This document shows positions 50,601 through 59,267 of a stretch of DNA of 64,000 nucleotides, one piece after another (within the stretch, counting starts at the first letter, position 1; the number at the start of each line of letters is the position of its first letter). The notes beneath the pieces are model-generated. The model was not told the origin of the DNA. It searched no databases and was given only the letters and a program-made list of their open reading frames with translations. Source of the DNA: PALSA-129 sp050014595. Lineage in GTDB: Bacteria > Acidobacteriota > Terriglobia > Bryobacterales > Bryobacteraceae. The translations under genes were made by a program, and so were the position numbers. The stretch spans positions 58,479 through 122,478 of the forward strand of contig JBEKDA010000009.1 in the NCBI GenBank assembly GCA_050014595.1, written 5' to 3'.

Positions 50601-53028
50601 AATTCCTTAATGGCCTCCCGCTCTTCAATGTGAAAGCGATCCGCTCCTGGGTCTTCTTTTCGCCGCAAAGCGAGAGGAAGGCTTCCCGCTCCAGATCCAG
50701 CAGATACTGCTCGCTCACCAGGGCGCCGGGCGTGACCGGCCCGCCGCACAGCACATACGCCACCCAGTTGGCTACTTTTACGTCGTGGTCGCTGATGAAT
50801 TCGCCCTGCCGCATGACGTGCACCCCGAGTTTGAGGGAGGCCAGCATGTTCTCACCCGGCGCCGGAATATCGGTGCGCGGCAGCGGGGCGGAGTAACCGC
50901 TCGCCGCCAATTCGCGGGCCGCCTGCTTGGCGTCGTTCAGCAGACGCTCGCGATTCATGGTGATGCGGTCGGAAGGGAGCAGCATGCCGATGTGGCGCGC
51001 CTCCACGGCCGAGGTGGATACCTTGGCCATGGCGATGGTTTCGAAGGTCCGCCGCAGCGCTCCCATCAGTTCCACCGATTCAGCGCGGACGGTTCCGTGA
51101 ACCGCCGCCACCACATCCAGCGCGCGCAGCAGCATTTCCTTGCAGCCGCCGCCAGCGGGCACCACGCCCACACCGGTTTCCACCAGTCCCATGTACAACT
51201 CGGCATGGGCCTGCCGCCGGGCGCCGTGAATCGCGATCTCCGCCCCGCCGCCCAGGCAGAACGAGTACGGCGCCACCACCACCGGGCGCGGGCAGAACTT
51301 GATCGCCGCCGTCATACGCTGGAATGCCCGCACGGCGAAATCGACTTCGTCCCACTCTCCTTCCTGGGCGCTCAACAGCAGTTGCATCAGGTTGGCCCCC
51401 ACGGAGAAGTGCTCCGCATCCCCGCCGATCACGAATGCCTCGAAGTCCCGCACGGCATGGCTCTGCGGCGAGAACGTTTCGGTCACCAGCCGTATGATGT
51501 CTTCGCCCACGGCATTCTTCTTCGAGTGCAGTTCCAGGCAGGCCACGCCGTCGCCGATATCGACCAGAGACGCGCCCGGGTTGTGCCGCACCACGCCGTT
51601 GGCCGCGCGGAACTTCGCGATGCGCGCGATGCCTTCGGCCTCCGTGACCGGCCGGTAAGCGCCGCTCGCCACGTCGAAGCACTCGCGGCCGTCCAGCCGG
51701 TACCACGCGCCGGCTCCCGCGGCCGTCAGGCGTTCGGCAATCGGGCTCACCCGCTCCCCGGCGCCCCGCATGCGCTCGACGGTTCCGCGGACGCCGGCCG
51801 CATCCCAGAGCTGGAACGGCCCCATTTCCCAGTTGAACCCCGTTCGCATGGCGCGGTCCACGCTGTCCGCACTGTCGGCGATCTCCGGCAGGCAATCCGC
51901 CGCGTAGTTCCACAAGGCGCTCAACAGCCGCCAGTGAAAGCGCGCGAATTTGTCCTTGCGCACATCGCCCGAGAGCAATTGGGCCAGGCGCTCGGGCAAT
52001 TGCTCGGCATTCTTCGCCATTTCAATCGACGGGATCTTGGGCCGGATAGCCGGAGCGTATTCGAGGGTCTTCCAATCCAGCACCAGCCGGATCTCCTTGC
52101 CTTCGGCGTCCTTCTCTTTCTTGTAGAAACCTTGCCTGGTCTTATCTCCCAGCCAGCGGCGTTCCAGCATGGTCCGGATGAACGGCGGCACCACGCCCGA
52201 TCCCTCGAAGTTGGCGGCCACGTGCGCCAGCACATCGATTCCCACCATATCCGCCAGCCGGAACGTCCCCGTACGCGGCCAGCCGATGGCGCTTCCGGTC
52301 AGTGCGTCCACCTCTTCGATGGTCAGGTCCTCCTCCCGCATCAGGCGTACCGATTCCAACATGATGAAGACGCCGATCCGGTTGGCGATGAAGTTGGGGG
52401 TGTCGCGCGCAAACACCACCTCCTTGCCGAGCAGCAGGTCGGCGAAGTGCGCGACGGCGGCAATGGCCGCCGGATCGGCTTCCGGCGTGGGAATGATCTC
52501 CACCAGCCGCATATAGCGCGGCGGATTGAAAAAGTGAGTTCCGAACCAACGGCGCCGGACCGGTTCCGGCAGATTGGCGGCAATCGACGCCACCGGCAGG
52601 CCGCTGGTATTAGTGGTCAGAATCGCGTCCCGCTTCAAGTGCGGCGCCACCTTATCCAGCAAAGCCTGCTTGATCGCCAGGTTCTCGGTGACAGCCTCGA
52701 TCACCCAGTCGCAATCGGCCAGCAACGCCAGATCGTCATCGAAATTTCCCACGGAAACGTGGGCCGCATACGCGGGATCGTAAAACGCCGCTGGCTTGCT
52801 CTTCTTGAGGGCATCGAGTGCTTGCGACGCAATGGCGCTGCGCGCGCCTTTTTCCGACGGAATATCCAGCAGGACCACGGGCAAACCGGCGTTGGCCAGG
52901 TGCGCCGCGATCCGCGACCCCATGGTTCCCGCCCCCAGTACCGCCGCTTTGCGGATCATGCCGGCCGGCGCGCGGTTTGGAGAAGACACTCCAGCCAGGA
53001 CCGGTTTGACAACTGCTTCAACGCTCAT
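50599..53028 (-). CDS. fadN: 3-hydroxyacyl-CoA dehydrogenase / enoyl-CoA hydratase (FadN-like)
   Basis: 809 residues. NAD-binding Rossmann motif VLGAGTMGSRIAAHLANAG at 30-48, HAD features (TNTSGLPVASIA, HFFNPPRYMRLVEIIP), a second HAD-like half, then a C-terminal crotonase domain (CLGGGAEIAIHGARRQAHAE with oxyanion-hole Gly). The dehydrogenase-then-hydratase order and length match Bacillus FadN rather than E. coli FadB. Shine-Dalgarno AGGAG lies inside the end of tetR, so the two genes are coupled. Confidence 0.9.
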   Translation of the reverse strand: MSVEAVVKPVLAGVSSPNRAPAGMIRKAAVLGAGTMGSRIAAHLANAGLPVVLLDIPSEKGARSAIASQALDALKKSKPAAFYDPAYAAHVSVGNFDDDLALLADCDWVIEAVTENLAIKQALLDKVAPHLKRDAILTTNTSGLPVASIAANLPEPVRRRWFGTHFFNPPRYMRLVEIIPTPEADPAAIAAVAHFADLLLGKEVVFARDTPNFIANRIGVFIMLESVRLMREEDLTIEEVDALTGSAIGWPRTGTFRLADMVGIDVLAHVAANFEGSGVVPPFIRTMLERRWLGDKTRQGFYKKEKDAEGKEIRLVLDWKTLEYAPAIRPKIPSIEMAKNAEQLPERLAQLLSGDVRKDKFARFHWRLLSALWNYAADCLPEIADSADSVDRAMRTGFNWEMGPFQLWDAAGVRGTVERMRGAGERVSPIAERLTAAGAGAWYRLDGRECFDVASGAYRPVTEAEGIARIAKFRAANGVVRHNPGASLVDIGDGVACLELHSKKNAVGEDIIRLVTETFSPQSHAVRDFEAFVIGGDAEHFSVGANLMQLLLSAQEGEWDEVDFAVRAFQRMTAAIKFCPRPVVVAPYSFCLGGGAEIAIHGARRQAHAELYMGLVETGVGVVPAGGGCKEMLLRALDVVAAVHGTVRAESVELMGALRRTFETIAMAKVSTSAVEARHIGMLLPSDRITMNRERLLNDAKQAARELAASGYSAPLPRTDIPAPGENMLASLKLGVHVMRQGEFISDHDVKVANWVAYVLCGGPVTPGALVSEQYLLDLEREAFLSLCGEKKTQERIAFTLKSGRPLRN

Positions 53029-53701
53029 GCGAATTACTCCTGTTTGGAACTATGCGCAACTTGCTGCTCCGCTTCCCGGCGACCAACCCCTGCGTCAAAG
53101 TACGCGCGAACTGAGTGGCAATCTCCTCCGGGGACAGGGCGCCGTCGGGTTCATACCACATGCAGATCCAGTTCAGCGCGCCCGCGATGGAAAATGCGGC
53201 GATTTTCGTACCGCACGGAGCTATCGATCCATCTTCAATCCCTTCCTGGATGAACCCGCGCAAACGGCGGTCGATCTTTCTCTTGTAGGCCCGCATCTCC
53301 GCGCGCGCGTCGCTGGTGAGGTCGCCCTCGTCCAGACGCATCACGCACCGTCCGAAGTTGACCGTCATCACGGTGGCATACGAGTGGATAAATGCTTCCA
53401 CCTTCTGCAGTCCAGTTCCGCCGTGATCGGCGATTTCGTTGAGAATCTCCTCAATTAGCCCAACACCCAGGCGGTAGCACTCAAGGAGAATATCTTCCTT
53501 GTTGTCGAAATAATGATAAAGAGCAGGCTTGGTGATGTTCAGCCGGTCGGCCACGTCGTTCATGGACGTCCGGCCATAGCTTTTTTCGAGGAACAGTTGT
53601 GCAGCGGTTTTCAACACCGCCTCACGCTTGGTGGCTGGGTCGCGCCGCCGGTCGGCGAATGCCTTGCGGGGCGATGGCGATGCGGAGGCGTCTCTTGGCA
53701 T
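53018..53701 (-). CDS. TetR/AcrR-family regulator of fatty-acid degradation
   Basis: 227 residues. TetR helix-turn-helix: KREAVLKTAAQLFLEKSYGR, TSMNDVADRLNITKPALYHY, FDNKEDILLECY. The effector domain is helical (IADHGGTGLQKVEAFIHSYA). It heads the fadN-fadA-fadE transcript and overlaps fadN, and a perfect palindrome lies in front of it. It probably represses both divergent fad units and is released by acyl-CoA, by analogy with FadR of Bacillus/Thermus and PsrA. Confidence 0.88.
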   Translation of the reverse strand: MPRDASASPSPRKAFADRRRDPATKREAVLKTAAQLFLEKSYGRTSMNDVADRLNITKPALYHYFDNKEDILLECYRLGVGLIEEILNEIADHGGTGLQKVEAFIHSYATVMTVNFGRCVMRLDEGDLTSDARAEMRAYKRKIDRRLRGFIQEGIEDGSIAPCGTKIAAFSIAGALNWICMWYEPDGALSPEEIATQFARTLTQGLVAGKRSSKLRIVPNRSNSHER

Positions 53702-53722
53702 GACGAACGATGCACCCGCCTA

Positions 53723-53751
53723 TTGACATGAGGCGGCGCTCCTGTTATCTT
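53723..53751 (+). promoter_or_regulatory. Sigma70-type promoter of fadD
   Basis: TTGACA (53723-53728) and TATCTT (53746-53751) with a 17-base spacer, 75 bases before the fadD start. The -10 lies inside the TetR operator half-site, so bound repressor would block RNA polymerase. Confidence 0.75.
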
Positions 53752-53768
53752 ACCCACCGGTAAGATAA
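53745..53768. promoter_or_regulatory. TetR-family operator TTATCTTACC-CACC-GGTAAGATAA
   Basis: Perfect ten-base arms around a four-base centre, midway between tetR and fadD. It covers the fadD -10. It is the expected binding site for the adjacent TetR protein. Confidence 0.8.
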
Positions 53769-53825
53769 AAACGCAAGAAGGATTACTTGCGTGGCGCAGA
53801 GCCTTCGGTTCTCCATGGAGGAGCG

Positions 53826-55532
53826 ATGCCGGGCATCCTGAGTGCAGACGATCTGCCGCTCCAGCGCATCTACAAATGGGAGCGCGAGCGGCCCGAAACT
53901 GTTTTCCTCACACAACCTTATGGCGGCGGCAAAGTGCGCGATTGGACCTGGGGCCAGGCCGTGGCCGAGATCCGCTCGATGGCCGCCTGGCTGAAGGCGC
54001 AGGATTGGGAACCGGGAAGCCGCGTGGCCATCCTCTCCCGCAACTGCGCCTGGTGGATCATGGCCGACCTGGCCATCTGGATGGCGGGATATGTCACTGT
54101 CCCGATCTACCCTTCGCTGAAGGCTCAATCGATCCGCCAGATTCTGGAACATTGCGGCGCCAAAGCCTGCTTCCTCGGCGCCACCGACGAGCGGGAAGCC
54201 ACCGATGCCGGCATCCCCGCCGGCGTAGCCTGTGTTCGCTTTCCCACCGCCCAACCCAACGATTGGCCCACTTGGGAAGTTCTGGTTACCGCCAATCGTC
54301 CCATTGCCGGCAACCCCACGCGCCCCGGGGACGATCTGTCCACCATCATTTATACCTCCGGCACCACCGGCACCCCGAAAGGGGTCATGCATACCTTTGC
54401 TACCTTGGCTTTCGACGCCAAAGTCCTCGCCGGGCTCATCAAGCTCAATGACAAGGAACGCGTGCTCTCCTATCTGCCGCTGGCCCACATCGTGGAGCGG
54501 GCGGGCATGGAAGGAACCGCCATCTACCTGGGATATCGCATCTTCTTCAGCGAAGGGATCGAGACCTTCCTCACCGACCTGGCTCGCGCCCGGCCCACCA
54601 TCTTCCTCTCCGTGCCGCGGCTGCTGCTGAAGTTCCAGCAGGGCGTGTTCGCCAAGATCCCCGAGCACAAACTCGAACGCCTGCTGCGCATCCCCATCCT
54701 GAACCGCTCCGTCAAGAAACGCATCCTGCGCAAGCTTGGATTGGACAGCGTCCTCAACGCCGCCAGCGGCGCCGCCCCGCTGCCCACCGAGATTCTGCTG
54801 TGGTACCGCAAGCTCGGCCTGAACCTTTCCGAAGGCTATGGCATGACCGAAACCTTGATCACCCACCTGCCCGCCCCCGGCTCGCTGCGCCCCGGCTACG
54901 TGGGCTGCGCCATCCCTGGCGTGGAGGCTAAGGTCAATGAGAATCAGGAACTCCTCATCCGCAGCCCCATGAACATGCTGGGCTACTACAAGGACCCCGA
55001 AGGCACTCGGGCTTCCTTCATGGAGGACGGATTCTTCCGAACCGGCGATCTGGCCCGCATCGATCCCGACGGGCAACTCAAGATCGTCGGCCGGGTCAAG
55101 GAGCAGTTCAAAACCAGCAAGGGTAAGTACGTGATGCCCACTCACATTGAGTGTCAACTACTTGCCCACCCGGTGGTGGACGCCTGCTGTCTGATGGGCG
55201 CCGGCATGGCCCACCCCTTCGCGGTGGTCCTGCTGGCCGAGGAGATGCGCAAAATTACCGCGCTTCCGGCCGAGCGGGCGACTGTCGAGCAGACTCTGTT
55301 GGACCTCATGAACCTGGTGAACACCCAACTGGATCCGCACGAGCAGCTAAGCTTCGTGGCCGTGGCCCAGGGGCCGTGGACGGTCAACAATGGTTTCATC
55401 ACGCCCACGCTCAAAATCAAGCGCAACGTTCTGGAAAACCGCTATCAACCCTGCGTCGACGATTGGATGAAGCAGGGACGCCCGGTGGTCTGGGAATCGG
55501 GGCAGGAAGGTGCGCGTCCGGCGGGCGGGTAG
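53826..55532 (+). CDS. fadD: Long-chain acyl-CoA synthetase (FadD-like)
   Basis: 568 residues from the ATG at 53826 with GGAGG five bases upstream (the frame opens at 53787). AMP-binding superfamily: YTSGTTGTPKGVM P-loop, LSYLPLAHIVER, EGYGMTET, FFRTGDLARIDPDGQLKIVG and KTSKGKYVMPTHIE near the C-terminus. Long-chain fatty acid activation for the beta-oxidation enzymes on the opposite strand. The ADLAIW...YPSLKAQS region suits long-chain substrates. Controlled by the divergent TetR operator. Confidence 0.9.
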   Translation: MPGILSADDLPLQRIYKWERERPETVFLTQPYGGGKVRDWTWGQAVAEIRSMAAWLKAQDWEPGSRVAILSRNCAWWIMADLAIWMAGYVTVPIYPSLKAQSIRQILEHCGAKACFLGATDEREATDAGIPAGVACVRFPTAQPNDWPTWEVLVTANRPIAGNPTRPGDDLSTIIYTSGTTGTPKGVMHTFATLAFDAKVLAGLIKLNDKERVLSYLPLAHIVERAGMEGTAIYLGYRIFFSEGIETFLTDLARARPTIFLSVPRLLLKFQQGVFAKIPEHKLERLLRIPILNRSVKKRILRKLGLDSVLNAASGAAPLPTEILLWYRKLGLNLSEGYGMTETLITHLPAPGSLRPGYVGCAIPGVEAKVNENQELLIRSPMNMLGYYKDPEGTRASFMEDGFFRTGDLARIDPDGQLKIVGRVKEQFKTSKGKYVMPTHIECQLLAHPVVDACCLMGAGMAHPFAVVLLAEEMRKITALPAERATVEQTLLDLMNLVNTQLDPHEQLSFVAVAQGPWTVNNGFITPTLKIKRNVLENRYQPCVDDWMKQGRPVVWESGQEGARPAGG

Positions 55533-55598
55533 GGGAAGGGGCCGCGGTGGATTCAGCGCCGGGGGCGCGGCTTTGGTTGCAAGCTATGGATGTTGTTC

Positions 55599-55688
55599 TG
55601 GCGGTGAGGGTGGGATTCGAACCCACGGAACCCGCAAAGGTTCAACGGTTTTCGAGACCGCCCGATTCAACCGCTCTCGCACCTCACC
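55599..55688 (-). tRNA. tRNA-Ser (CGA)
   Basis: 90 bases on the minus strand including an encoded CCA. The acceptor stem GGTGAGG pairs with CCTCACC, followed by discriminator G. The anticodon stem GCGGT/ACCGT encloses the loop CTCGAAA with anticodon CGA (reads UCG). A long variable arm (about GAACCTTTGCGGGTTC) is typical of tRNA-Ser, and the T arm contains GTTCGAATC. Confidence 0.9.
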
Positions 55689-55777
55689 GGATTGGGCGTG
55701 TAGATTGATTATACCAAACAGGCCGCGCCTCTTCGGCTCATCGCGCGTCACTGCTAACATACTAGTGTCCTGCCCAA

Positions 55778-56545
55778 ATGATCTCGACCCGGAAGTTCGG
55801 CGCTTCGGCGATTCTGGCCGCCTGCTCGCTCTGCGCCGGCTGCGCCCGAGCGCCCCAGAGCCACACGCTCTCCATCGCCGCGGCCGCCGATCTGCAGTTT
55901 GCGCTCGAAGACGCGTCCGGCTCCTTCCACCAGGCGCATCCGGATACCGAACTGCGCGTGGCCTACGGCTCCTCCGGCAATTTCTATGCGCAAATCCGCA
56001 ACGGCGCGCCATTCGACCTGTTCCTGTCGGCCGATGCGCAATACCCGCGGACGCTGGCCCACGACGGGCTGGCAGTTGGCGCCGTCTTCAACTATGCCGC
56101 CGGGCGCATCGTCGTCTGGGTGCCATCCGCATCGGCGCTTGATCCGGCCACGGCGCTGCGCGATCCCTCGGTGCGCCACGTGGCCATCGCCAACCCGGCA
56201 CATGCGCCTTACGGGCGCGCCGCGGAAGCCGCGTTGCGGGCCATGGGCCTCTACGATAGCCTGCAAGCGAAACTGGTGCTCAGCGAAAATATCTCGCAGG
56301 CCTTTCAGTTCGTCGAGAGCGGCGCCGCCGACGTGGGAATCGTGGCGCTCTCGCTGGCCTCGGCTCCAGCGGCGCGCGGCCAGGGGCGATACTGGAAGGT
56401 GCCCGCGGAGACGTATCCCAAGATGGAACAGTGTGGCGTGATTCTGAAAAATTCCGCCGCGGCGCGCCAGTTTCGCGACTGGCTGACGGGGCCCGCGGGA
56501 CGGGCGCTTCTGGTTCGATACGGCTTCTCGTTGCCCGGTAAATGA
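55778..56545 (+). CDS. modA: Molybdate ABC transporter substrate-binding protein
   Basis: 255 residues. Lipoprotein signal (ILAACS; lipobox LAAC at Cys16). Periplasmic binding-protein features of ModA: LSIAAAADLQFALEDASGSF, VAYGSSGNFYAQIRNGAPFD, LFLSADAQYP and KLVLSENISQAFQFVESGAA. It binds molybdate/tungstate and delivers it to ModB. First gene of modABC; one base separates it from modB. Confidence 0.9.
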   Translation: MISTRKFGASAILAACSLCAGCARAPQSHTLSIAAAADLQFALEDASGSFHQAHPDTELRVAYGSSGNFYAQIRNGAPFDLFLSADAQYPRTLAHDGLAVGAVFNYAAGRIVVWVPSASALDPATALRDPSVRHVAIANPAHAPYGRAAEAALRAMGLYDSLQAKLVLSENISQAFQFVESGAADVGIVALSLASAPAARGQGRYWKVPAETYPKMEQCGVILKNSAAARQFRDWLTGPAGRALLVRYGFSLPGK

Positions 56546-56546
56546 T

Positions 56547-57221
56547 ATGGACTGGCAGGCCATCTGGCTCAGCGTGCGGCTGGCGGCTTCCACCACCGCG
56601 ATCCTTTTGACGGTCGGAGTGCCGCTGGCGTATTGGATCTCCTTTTCGCGGCGGCGGTGGAAATTCCTGGTGGAAGCCGTGGTGGCGCTGCCGCTGGTGT
56701 TGCCGCCCACGGTCCTGGGTTTCTACGTGCTGCTGGCCATGGGGCCGCGCAGCCCGGTGGGCGCGCTGTATGCCAAGCTCACGGGCGGCATGCTGCCGTT
56801 CTCGTTTCAGGGCCTGCTGCTGGCCTCGGTGCTCTACAGCCTGCCGTTCACGGTGCAGCCGGTGGCGGCGGCCTTCGCCGGCGTCGACCGCAAACTGGTG
56901 GAAGCTTCCTGGTGCCTGGGGGTTTCGCGCACGGCCACTTTCCGGCGCGTGATCGTGCCGTTGGCCGCCCCCGGGATCGCCACCGGCGCCATCCTCAGTT
57001 TCGCCCACACCATGGGCGAATTCGGCGTGGTGCTCATGGTGGGCGGCAATATCGCCGGCGTCACCCGAACGGTTTCCATCTCCATCTACGACCAGGTGCA
57101 GGCGCTCGATTACGGCGCCGCCACCGAGACTTCGCTGTTCCTGCTGGCCATCTCCTTTGCGGTGCTGGCGGCCACCTACGGGCTGCAGCGCCGGGTCTGG
57201 GCGATATGGCCGGCGAACTGA
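56547..57221 (+). CDS. modB: Molybdate ABC transporter permease
   Basis: 224 residues, five or six membrane segments (SVRLAASTTAILLTVGVPLA, VVALPLVLPPTVLGFYVLLA, GLLLASVLYSLPFTVQPVAA). The cytoplasmic EAA-type loop EASWCLGVSRTATFRRVIVP contacts the ATPase. The HTMGEFGVVLMVGGN region is highly typical of ModB. Overlaps modC by 16 bases. Confidence 0.92.
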   Translation: MDWQAIWLSVRLAASTTAILLTVGVPLAYWISFSRRRWKFLVEAVVALPLVLPPTVLGFYVLLAMGPRSPVGALYAKLTGGMLPFSFQGLLLASVLYSLPFTVQPVAAAFAGVDRKLVEASWCLGVSRTATFRRVIVPLAAPGIATGAILSFAHTMGEFGVVLMVGGNIAGVTRTVSISIYDQVQALDYGAATETSLFLLAISFAVLAATYGLQRRVWAIWPAN

Positions 57222-58291
57222 GCTGCGCGTGCCGGGCACGCCTCGATTCCGGCTTCGAACTCGACGCGCAATTGCGGATTCCGTTCGATCAATCGCCGGT
57301 CACGGTGCTGTTCGGCCCTTCCGGCTCCGGCAAGACCACGCTGCTGCGGATGCTGGCGGGCCTCGACCGCCCCGACGAAGGCGCCATCACCTTCCGCGGC
57401 GAGCGATGGTTCGACGCCTCCCATTCGATCTGCCTGCCGCCGCAAAAACGGCGCGCCGGTTTCCTGTTTCAGGACTACGCGCTCTTTCCGCACCTCACCG
57501 TCGCGCGGAACATTACGTTCGCCGCGCGTCCCGGCAAGGGCGGGGAATTCTTGAAAGTCTTCGGGCTGGCCGATCTGGCGGGCCGCCTGCCCGGCTCGAT
57601 TTCCGGCGGCCAGCAGCAGCGCGTGGCACTAGCGCGCGCGCTGGCCGCCGAGCCGGCCTTGCTGCTGCTCGACGAGCCGCTTTCCGCGCTCGACGCCGCC
57701 ACCCGGCTGCGCACGCGCCACCAGTTGCGCGACATGCTGCTCACCGCCGGCGTTCCCAGCATCATCGTCACGCACGACCGCATGGAGGCGGTGGCTCTGG
57801 GCGATTGGATGGCGGTGATGGTGGGCGGCCGCATCCTGCAGGCCGGGCGCGTGCAGGAAGTCTTCCGCCATCCCGCCAACGGCCAGGTGGCCGAATGCGT
57901 GGGCGTCGAAAACATCTTGCCGGGGCGCATCGCGGCGCGCGCAAACGGCCTGCTCACCTTGGAAATCGGCGCGGCGCGTTTGCAATCGATCGATTCCGGC
58001 GAGGCCGGCCCGGTGGTCGCCTGCATTCGCGCCGAAGATGTCGCCATCAGCCGCGATCTTGCCGCAACCTCCAGCGCGCGCAACCGGCTGGCGGGCCGCG
58101 TGCGGTCCGTCATTCTGGAAGGCCCGCTGGCGCGCGTGGAACTGGACTGCGGCATGCCGCTGGTGGCCGTGGTCACGGCGCAATCGGTGGCGGAGATGCG
58201 GTTGCAGCCCGCTGATGCGGTCAGCGCCATCGTGAAGACCACGTCGGTACACGTGGCGCCCTGGTCCGAAAATGACAGTGCCGCGAAATGA
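57206..58291 (+). CDS. modC: Molybdate ABC transporter ATP-binding protein
   Basis: 361 residues from the ATG at 57206. ABC ATPase: Walker A GPSGSGKTT (37-45), Q-loop FLFQDYALFPHL, signature SISGGQQQR (131-139), Walker B LLLLDEPLSALD, and switch VTHDRMEA. The C-terminal 100 residues carry a molybdate-regulatory (TOBE/Mop-like) domain (TSSARNRLAGRVRSVILEGP). Molybdenum import is needed for the molybdenum hydroxylase encoded at 8.8-12.5 kb. Confidence 0.9.
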   Translation: MAGELSCACRARLDSGFELDAQLRIPFDQSPVTVLFGPSGSGKTTLLRMLAGLDRPDEGAITFRGERWFDASHSICLPPQKRRAGFLFQDYALFPHLTVARNITFAARPGKGGEFLKVFGLADLAGRLPGSISGGQQQRVALARALAAEPALLLLDEPLSALDAATRLRTRHQLRDMLLTAGVPSIIVTHDRMEAVALGDWMAVMVGGRILQAGRVQEVFRHPANGQVAECVGVENILPGRIAARANGLLTLEIGAARLQSIDSGEAGPVVACIRAEDVAISRDLAATSSARNRLAGRVRSVILEGPLARVELDCGMPLVAVVTAQSVAEMRLQPADAVSAIVKTTSVHVAPWSENDSAAK

Positions 58292-58394
58292 GTAAGTACA
58301 CCGCTTCATCAAATACATTCTCGTATTCCGCGAATAACGCTCCGTCACGGCCGTGCGACAAGCCGCGGCTCGCATGAGATAATTAGTACAGTAG

Positions 58395-59267
58395 ATGTAT
58401 CCTCGTTCGATTTGCGCCTTGTCGATGATGGTCCTGGCTCTGACGCCCTGGCTCAAGGCCCAGTCCAGTGCCGGGGAGTCGTTCATCGATGAGCACCTGC
58501 GGCCTTACTACGAGCACGCGGGCTTCTCCTGGAAGATCGAGCGCGAGCCCCACTTCGAACTGAACTTCGAGGCCAATTCGGAGGCCGAGCGCCGGCTCTC
58601 GCAGCTCAAGGATGTGGCCGAACTCGGGCGCGCTTCCGTCCTCAAGGTGCTGGGCGCCACCAGTTACGATCCCGTGATCCACGTTTTCTTCGTGGGGTCC
58701 ATCGCGCGCATGAACGAACTGATCGGGGCCGAAGTGATCGGCCGTTCGAGGCCCACACAGCACGCCGTGTTCTGCGTGGTGGCGCCCTTCTCCGAACTGA
58801 GCCTGGCCCACGAGCTGACCCACGAGATTGTCTCGAACCTATGGGGACCGGGCGAGCACTGGCTGCAGGAGGGCCTGGCGAACTATGTGGTGGACAACAA
58901 TTCGTCGCTGATGAACCGGCAGTGCCTGGGCCTGCTACAGAGCAAACAGTGGATTCCGCTCAAGCTCATGGTCAATCCGGCATGGGAATCCTCCATCTAT
59001 TACCCCGACGATACCTATCCGGAGCTCGGCGGTTTCGTGCAGTACCTGTACGAAACCTATGGCGTGGAGTACCTGCAGATCGCCTGGACGAAGGGCAGCA
59101 AAGGACTCAAGAAGGTCTACGGCAAGAATCTCTCCAAACTCGAATCGGACTGGCGCGCCGCGCTGGTGAAACGCGTCGGCCCGGTACACGACCAGATCAA
59201 CCTTCCAGGCCGGGGCGACTTACTTCTGCAGGAAGAAATTACCCACGAACATGGCATCAATCCCTGA
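58395..59267 (+). CDS. Exported zinc metallopeptidase (gluzincin-like, MA-type)
   Basis: 290 residues. Signal peptide MYPRSICALSMMVLALTPWL-KAQ. Zinc site HELTHE with His139, Glu140 and His143, followed by HWLQEGLANYVV (Glu159 as third ligand), the HExxH-(15)-E arrangement of peptidase MA-like proteins. Substrate unknown. The C-terminus (LKKVYGKNLSKLESDWRAAL) is the typical end of this family. Its last 48 bases overlap the convergent carbamoyltransferase gene. Confidence 0.75.
   Translation: MYPRSICALSMMVLALTPWLKAQSSAGESFIDEHLRPYYEHAGFSWKIEREPHFELNFEANSEAERRLSQLKDVAELGRASVLKVLGATSYDPVIHVFFVGSIARMNELIGAEVIGRSRPTQHAVFCVVAPFSELSLAHELTHEIVSNLWGPGEHWLQEGLANYVVDNNSSLMNRQCLGLLQSKQWIPLKLMVNPAWESSIYYPDDTYPELGGFVQYLYETYGVEYLQIAWTKGSKGLKKVYGKNLSKLESDWRAALVKRVGPVHDQINLPGRGDLLLQEEITHEHGINP

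Noticed and set aside
50785..53253. 822-codon plus-strand frame opposite fadN
   Set aside because: Shadow frame of a high-GC gene; fadN has all family motifs.
58335..58375. A seventh copy of the REP-like repeat
   Set aside because: Only partial similarity (GCTCCGTCACGG... GCGGCTCG) with an interruption; below a convincing match.
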